A stretch of 64,000 nt of DNA, taken from the NCBI GenBank assembly GCA_030789695.1, contig CM061141.1:279999871-280063870 (forward strand), given 5' to 3'. Position numbers and translations under genes: made by a program. The stretch comes from Scilla litardierei. Lineage: Eukaryota > Streptophyta > Magnoliopsida > Asparagales > Asparagaceae. Numbering within the stretch: position 1 is the stretch's first letter; the number at the start of each line of letters is the position of its first letter. Positions 58,614-64,000 of this stretch are shown piece after piece. Below the pieces are notes generated by a model. That model was given only the letters and a program-made list of their open reading frames with translations, ran no database searches and was not told where the DNA came from.

Positions 58614-60477
58614 CTGGGAGCACTTTCTAGCACCCAGTCATTTGTGAAATTTGGCATGCAAGGAATTGTCTAAATGCCTGGTTAAGAATCTTAAGATATC
58701 CAAAAAATACACGCTTCTGAAACACTGGAAAGAACATCCAAGTGATGTACAGATGAAACTTTAGAACACTGCAACAACTGAGCGGGGAGAAATAGCTGGA
58801 TTTTTTAAATGAAAAAACCGCATGCATATGATCTTTGTACGACTATAATTTTTAGTTGTGTGGGTGGGTGATTTTCTTTTATGCTGGTGGTGCTGGTGGT
58901 GTTTTATTATTTTCTATTATATTTGTTTGGTGTAGAGTGTTAACCCATAACCTATTTGCTCAAGCTCATCACACATTAGATGATAGCAAAAACTCTATAA
59001 TAAAAAGAGAGAAAGAATCATTAACATAGTTGAATCATTTTTCCCCTGAAATTCACAAAGTAAATATGCAACCAACATATATTAGTCACCATGCATCACA
59101 ATATAATACAATATGGTTCCTTATTGGTTTTCATATTAACTGAAGTGTTTCACCATGCATCACAATATAATACACTATGGTTCCTTATCAGTTTCCATAT
59201 CCATAGTAACTGAAGAGTAAAGAATCAAGCAGATGTTTGTAGCAATTGCAGGGAATGCAGCTACCACAATAACTACCTTATTCAAGCGTAAGGCATTCAA
59301 GCAAAGCTTGAACGATCATTCGCATCTGTCTATCCAGTAGGCAATTGAAGAACCAATCCATGCTAGGAACTATTTATTTTGATAAGAAATTTTATCCTAA
59401 ACATGCATGAATGCTAAATTATGGTAGTCGATGAGATGTTATTGATGAGATGTTATTATTTGGCTAAGTACAAAAACATGAATATAGTTTACAATAACAA
59501 ATGTGAACTACAAGGGATGTTATGTTTGAAATGAAAAAAAAAACTTTTTCCCCAAATCCTTATAGTGATGCTACTATAATTGATTGCAACCTGCAACAAT
59601 TTCTACTCAAAAATGTTTGCTTGATCACAAAAATCTGACTTACTGAAGATCACGTACGTCATCTGTTCATTCTTCAGCAATCCATAGAAATCCATTGCTC
59701 TATGTAATAGTGAGCGAATTAGGTGATCATGCTATATGTAATCACAGATTGCACCAGATAAGAAAAATTATGGTACTGCAAAAAACATTTGCTACCATAT
59801 GCTTAAATCAACACATGTTAGTCCTCAACAGTAACAATCGAATTAACAAAAACTAACTAATTCCATATAATAAATAAATTTGCCACATAAATAGAAACAT
59901 CATCATCTTCAGTTCATAAACATATAAACCAAAATAAGATTTTCTTAGACATCAAATGTTTTTCAGTTCACCAGAATCATGAGTTTCGAATCATGAGGTT
60001 CCTCCAAATTAACTGGTTGGGTGCAAAAGCCGAAAAGAAAACAACAAAGAGAAAACAATAAATATCACAGAATTTTTCCAAGCCCTCTAAGGCTTACATT
60101 GCTTAAGCAAAAATGGAAGAAAAAGTACGCAAGATGCCACCAGGATCGAAGATGACAGTCATTGCATTAAAGAGTTGGGGTTTGAGCTTTAATTATTAAG
60201 TGGATGTGTTGTTTTGCTCTGAATTAAACCCTAGCAGTAAAAACCCATTTCAAGATACCTCGATTCCAATAGTAAATAACTAAAAAAATTGATCTCAATA
60301 ATCCAAATTCCATATTAACTTTTCTAAAAATAAAAATAAAAAGATTTTCAAAAAGTTTCTAAATAGTAATAGCAAAAACAGTTAGAAAAGCAGTCAGTTT
60401 GAATCGAACACAGCTCCAGAAGAAATTAAGCGAAAGATTTATCTCAATCAGTAATCAGTAAATTCTGCTTACCTTTG
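58614..60477. other. AT-rich sequence, no clear gene
   Basis: Nothing supportable. Near 59085-59125 and 59150-59190 there is a direct repeat of CACCATGCATCACAATATAATACA and flank. Confidence 0.5.
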
Positions 60478-60540
60478 TAATGGATAGTAGCGAGAGGAAA
60501 TCAAAATCGACAGAAGGTTCCTGTTCATACTCATGTTCTT
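60478..60540 (-). other. possible exon with good donor site
   Basis: The minus strand shows an open stretch before ACAAAG/GTAAGC. It reads either as an ATG-started MSMNRNLLSILISSRYY or, in another frame, as the acidic EEEHEYEQEPSVDFDF. Could be the 5' exon of one of the fragments downstream. Weak. Confidence 0.3.
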
Positions 60541-60918
60541 CTTCTAATTCTGCTTATAATTCCTCCCACAACATTCTCTTTGATCACTAAAAACCGTTTT
60601 CTGTAAAATGAGAAAAGAGAAATTTGAGTGGGCGCCCAGATGACAGCTGATGGTTTTTGGGTATGTGGATGTAAGTAAAAATATCCAACATAAATAATGC
60701 AATAAATGAAAAATCCAACCGTGCAATAATGTTAACCCACATCTCTATTTAACCCACATGAAAAAAATCCAACATAAAAATAAAAACACACATACCCAAC
60801 AGCCATGTTGCACTGTTATCTCAGACAATTTTTCTTTTAGCCTTTTGACGCACCCGGAACCTACACCTAATTTCCACCTAGCGGTGTCACGGTCGCTAGG
60901 CGTAGGATGGATCCTAGG
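60541..60918. other. unassigned sequence left of gypsy L
   Basis: AACCCACAT and ATCCAACATAAA blocks occur twice at 60665-60780. No coding frame supported. Confidence 0.45.
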
Positions 60919-62557
60919 TGTCAATCCCGGGCTCTATCCGCAAGCGGACGGTGTCAAATTATATTATAAAAGATGTTGGATCCCATAGGATGGTGACAGT
61001 GTATTTGGGGTCTCAGGTCATCTTTAAATCTTGAAGTGAGATAGCTATCAATTGGGAAAGTTTGGTTTTGATGTTGTTGTTGACTTGATAATAAAGAGAA
61101 CTATGGTTTTAGGGATCACCGATAAGACCGTCGGAGATCGATGTTGGAATGTGATCTTTACGTTGCATTAGGTTTAAGGGGTTAATCTCTCAATTCATAC
61201 CACTCTCGTGGGTTAGAATTTCGAGGTATTTCGGTGGCTCTCATTGACGCAATGGCGGTAGCCGTCAATGTAGCGATATAGTTCGTCGGTGGATCCCCTC
61301 AAGGCACGAGCCGTGCATGGTCACGAGCCTTGGTTGGATCCACAGATTTCCCTATTCAAATCCCAAGGATACCCCTTAAGCTCATCAATTCCACAGACCA
61401 TGGGCATGATCTCAGTGCGAGTTATCCTAGGGATTCGGAAGGATCGACCGAAATACTCCCCTTTATTCCCAATTCAACCTAGAGATCCAGATCTACATAT
61501 CCCCCTAAAGTCTTAGGGCTAACCCATCAACCCTAGAGGAAACTACTCACACATAGCGATTTTAACGAGCAAAAATATGATTTTTATCGAGGAAAACATT
61601 ATAGCAAATTAATCGAATAATAATCTAATAACTTACGTACTGAAGGCAGAGAAAAACAATAACCAAGAATAATCCAAAGAGATCCCAAAGATTCCAGAAC
61701 GCAAGAGCAATAGATCTTAAAAAACAATTCAATAATCCTTAAACAAGTAGGTTTAGATTTAACAATCCGTTTCTAATCTCCTATCCTCTCCCCAAAACGT
61801 AATTAAAAATACAAAAGAAACGAACCCCCATCCTCGCAATCCTCAGATCCACACTTCACTCCATTCTGCGCATCAGACGGCCACGAGAATTTCCGAAAAT
61901 AGCCTTCATTGTCGCCGACCGAGTCAGTGACTTGGTCGAGCAGAGGCTTGCTCGGTCGGGCTGCTCGGTCGAGCAGCCCTCCTGCTCGGTCGAGTACGTC
62001 AGTGAGTTGGTCTTCTCCAAAAAATGCCACTCTGTCTGCTCGGCCCGAGTCAGCCTTGCTCGATCGAGCAGCCAGCTGACTCGATTGCCATGAGTCCTGC
62101 TCGACTCGAGTAGGAGGTTGATTGAGCTTTGAAAATGGGAGCTGCTCGACCGAGTCACCATACTGCTCGGTCCGAGCAGCATGCGTATCAGCCTTCAGCC
62201 TGCTTCGTGCATCAGCTCGACCGAGCAGGTGCTCTACTCGGTCGAGTCGCCTGTGAAACTCTTAACTCCTTGCAGCTTCTCCTCCACTCCTAGCAATCCC
62301 CTCTACTCCTCCCATAGGCTTCCAAAACTTGACAAACTCCTGTAGAGCTTCGCCAATGGGCTCAAAGGCATGCCGGATGTGTCCATATCCAAAATAGGTT
62401 CCGAATCGCTCCAATATCCCTGAAAATCCACAAAACTATATGAAACTCGAATATGGCGTTAGAATTGCAATATCGTAGGAAAATACGGGACTTGGATGCG
62501 AATATGATATTAAATGCGATGGGATGATGTTATGAAAAGATGGAAAATATGGACACA
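60919..62557 (-). repeat. 3' LTR of gypsy element L
   Basis: About 1639 bp, TG/CA ends in the chosen boundaries (plus view TGTCAATCCCGGG...GGACACA). The left end TATCCGCAAGCGGACGG parallels AACCGCAAGCGTACGGG near the end of Gypsy H's LTR. The right end is followed by TCAAAATCCCCCAAGCTT, whose complement is a G-rich polypurine tract, so the interior lies to the right and the element is minus-strand. Boundaries are approximate by a few bases. Confidence 0.7.
61916..62247 (-). promoter_or_regulatory. phased palindrome array in the LTR of L
   Basis: About twelve copies of CTCGGTCGAG/CTCGACCGAG and variants. Starts: 61931, 61951, 61964, 61985, 62039, 62059, 62080, 62100, 62145, 62166, 62216, 62237. 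Adjacent gaps are 20, 13, 21, 54, 20, 21, 20, 45, 21, 50, 21. The array lies in the upstream (U3) part of the LTR relative to the minus-strand direction. Confidence 0.85.
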
Positions 62558-64000
62558 TCAAAATCCCCCAAGCTTACCTCTTACTCGTCCTCAAGGAAGA
62601 CGAATACTAGGTACGCCGGGAGATAAACAAAAGAAAATAAAAATAAAAGAGAATAGAGATGGATGGAGGGTGCTAAGATTGTTCAATCAGATCTCAAGCC
62701 TCAGCGGTATAACACGATGCTTCGAATGGTAAAAATACATGCTAATGGTATTTTCAAGTTTTACTAATTATATGGCTAGCATGCAATAAAGACAAAAATA
62801 GGGATCTTCCAAAATAATGCCATCAACTCATATCAATCTCATGCAATATATAGAGTCTAGTATAAAAAGAGTTGGCAATACACTTTTCAATCAATAGATA
62901 CAAGTGGAGCATATAGAAATCACACTAGCATGCAATAAAGAATGGAAAGGGAAACATGCTGTTCAAATTTACACTTCGAATCATGAATAATCTCCAAAAC
63001 TAGAGTATTTCGTAAAGTTCAAGCATTATCTAATCTCCCCGTTGTGCACCGTCTCCACTCTAATGTTATACTCACTCATATGATCAAATGGTTCACCCCC
63101 CAAGCTTAGCTCGAGGCATCGCATCTAGGAATAGAATATGAAAATTTTGTCTCTTCCCGAATATCTGTAGTAACTTCTAATAAAAGGATATAGAAAACAA
63201 TTTTATTTATTTCTTTCCTCTTTTTCTTTTCTTTTTCTATTTTCGCATTTTTTATTTTATATTTTCCTTTTTCATTTCATTTTATTTAGAAGCTAACTTT
63301 TTTTTCTTTTGGGATTTTTGGGAAGTAAGATGCAGTAAGGGTAGATGTGGGGGTGAAATCAACTGATATGTAGAGAATCATAAAGATATGTGGAGAAGGA
63401 AAATATTGAATCACTCGGTTCACTCATCAGAGGTGCACAACGATTCAATATGATAATACTCTAACTAAACTCATAACTAGCATGTATATTTTCATTCATC
63501 TTGATGAATACTGAAAAGCACACAGTAATAAGCACAATAATATCAAGCATGCAAACAGAAGTAAATGAGATAGCAAACAGGTGCTCCAAGTGTTCTAATG
63601 ATGCGTGAACCTAGGTGCATTACCCAACATAACGCATACTAGATACTATTTCATGCATTCAATTTCAATTCATATCAGGCATTTATCTAGAGAGTTCAGC
63701 AAGAAAAAATGCACGCATATAGATAGTAAGACTGAAACTACCCTAAATAGCATGTCATCAAATAATAAGCACCGTGAGTAACTACTGAGGGCTATGAGGA
63801 GTATCATCATGCAGAATAACCTTGGCAAAACGAAAAAGGGTGGAGAAAATAAGAGAATGAGAACAGACATGCATGCATGGCAAAAATAAAAAACGTGATG
63901 CTGAATGAGAAAAAGGATAAAAAGGTGGAAAATGGGTGGAAAAGTAAACTAAAAAGCTGAAAAAGGAAGAAAAATATAAAAGAAAAATAAAAATAAAGTG
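62558..64000 (-). mobile_element. interior of gypsy element L, 3' end (runs off window)
   Basis: Starts with the polypurine tract next to the LTR. Noncoding AT-rich sequence with T-rich and A-rich runs (63210-63310, 63900-64000). No pol motif within the window. Confidence 0.55.

Noticed and set aside
58909..58925. TCTATTATAT on the plus strand as another Helitron 5' end
   Set aside because: It is preceded by T rather than A, and similarity to the Helitron start ends after ten bases.

Overview
This window is nuclear DNA of a flowering plant. It is dominated by nested Ty1/copia and Ty3/gypsy LTR retrotransposons, with Helitrons, one hAT-like element and little host sequence. The few cellular gene pieces point to a plant: a chloroplast-type 2-Cys peroxiredoxin exon, a CPYC-type glutaredoxin pseudogene and an RFC1-like exon. 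I cannot assign a species. I see no tRNA or rRNA gene, CRISPR array or bacterial operon.

Layout (letters are my labels). 1-2214: Copia A, minus strand, cut by the window edge. 3573-8596: Copia B, minus strand, same family, complete, with 123-bp LTRs and target duplication GCCAG. 10593-19965: remains of a plus-strand gypsy-like element J. It is split by Gypsy H (12011-18663, minus, LTRs about 1.3 kb), which itself holds a 997-bp hAT-like element (16145-17141). 19960-25463: Copia C, whose 5' half is inverted and partly duplicated relative to its 3' half; the 984-codon pol ORF is still open. 25616-28669: large open terminal exon of a host gene I do not recognise, directly downstream of this nest.

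29910-53220: a four-level nest. SIRE-like copia E (plus) is split 19 bp into its 5' LTR by Copia D (minus, 102-bp LTRs, duplication AACAT). D is split by SIRE-like F (plus, 1815-bp LTR, duplication GTATC). F is split inside gag by element G (plus, 2.5-kb LTRs, duplication CTAAA), which carries gag but no pol. 53221-55287: a gypsy-type LTR (K), long TA microsatellites, and two Helitrons in opposite orientation with their 3' ends facing each other. 57252-58613: a cluster of same-strand fragments of unrelated plant genes, suggestive of transposon gene capture. 60919-64000: 3' LTR and adjacent interior of a minus-strand gypsy element L.

The most interesting signal cuts across the elements. The LTRs of at least four families (SIRE-like E and F, gypsy-type K and L) carry arrays of a family-specific short palindromic word, repeatedly spaced about 20-22 bp apart, upstream of the TATA box. 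Gypsy H shows a weak version and element G a GC-rich version with slightly longer spacing. The words differ between families but the architecture recurs across both superfamilies. I cannot name this arrangement from known descriptions.

No element appears fully intact as read. Most gag/pol genes carry frameshifts, stops or deletions. Near-identical LTR pairs in B, C and G indicate recent insertions; E, H, J and the decayed leaders are older.
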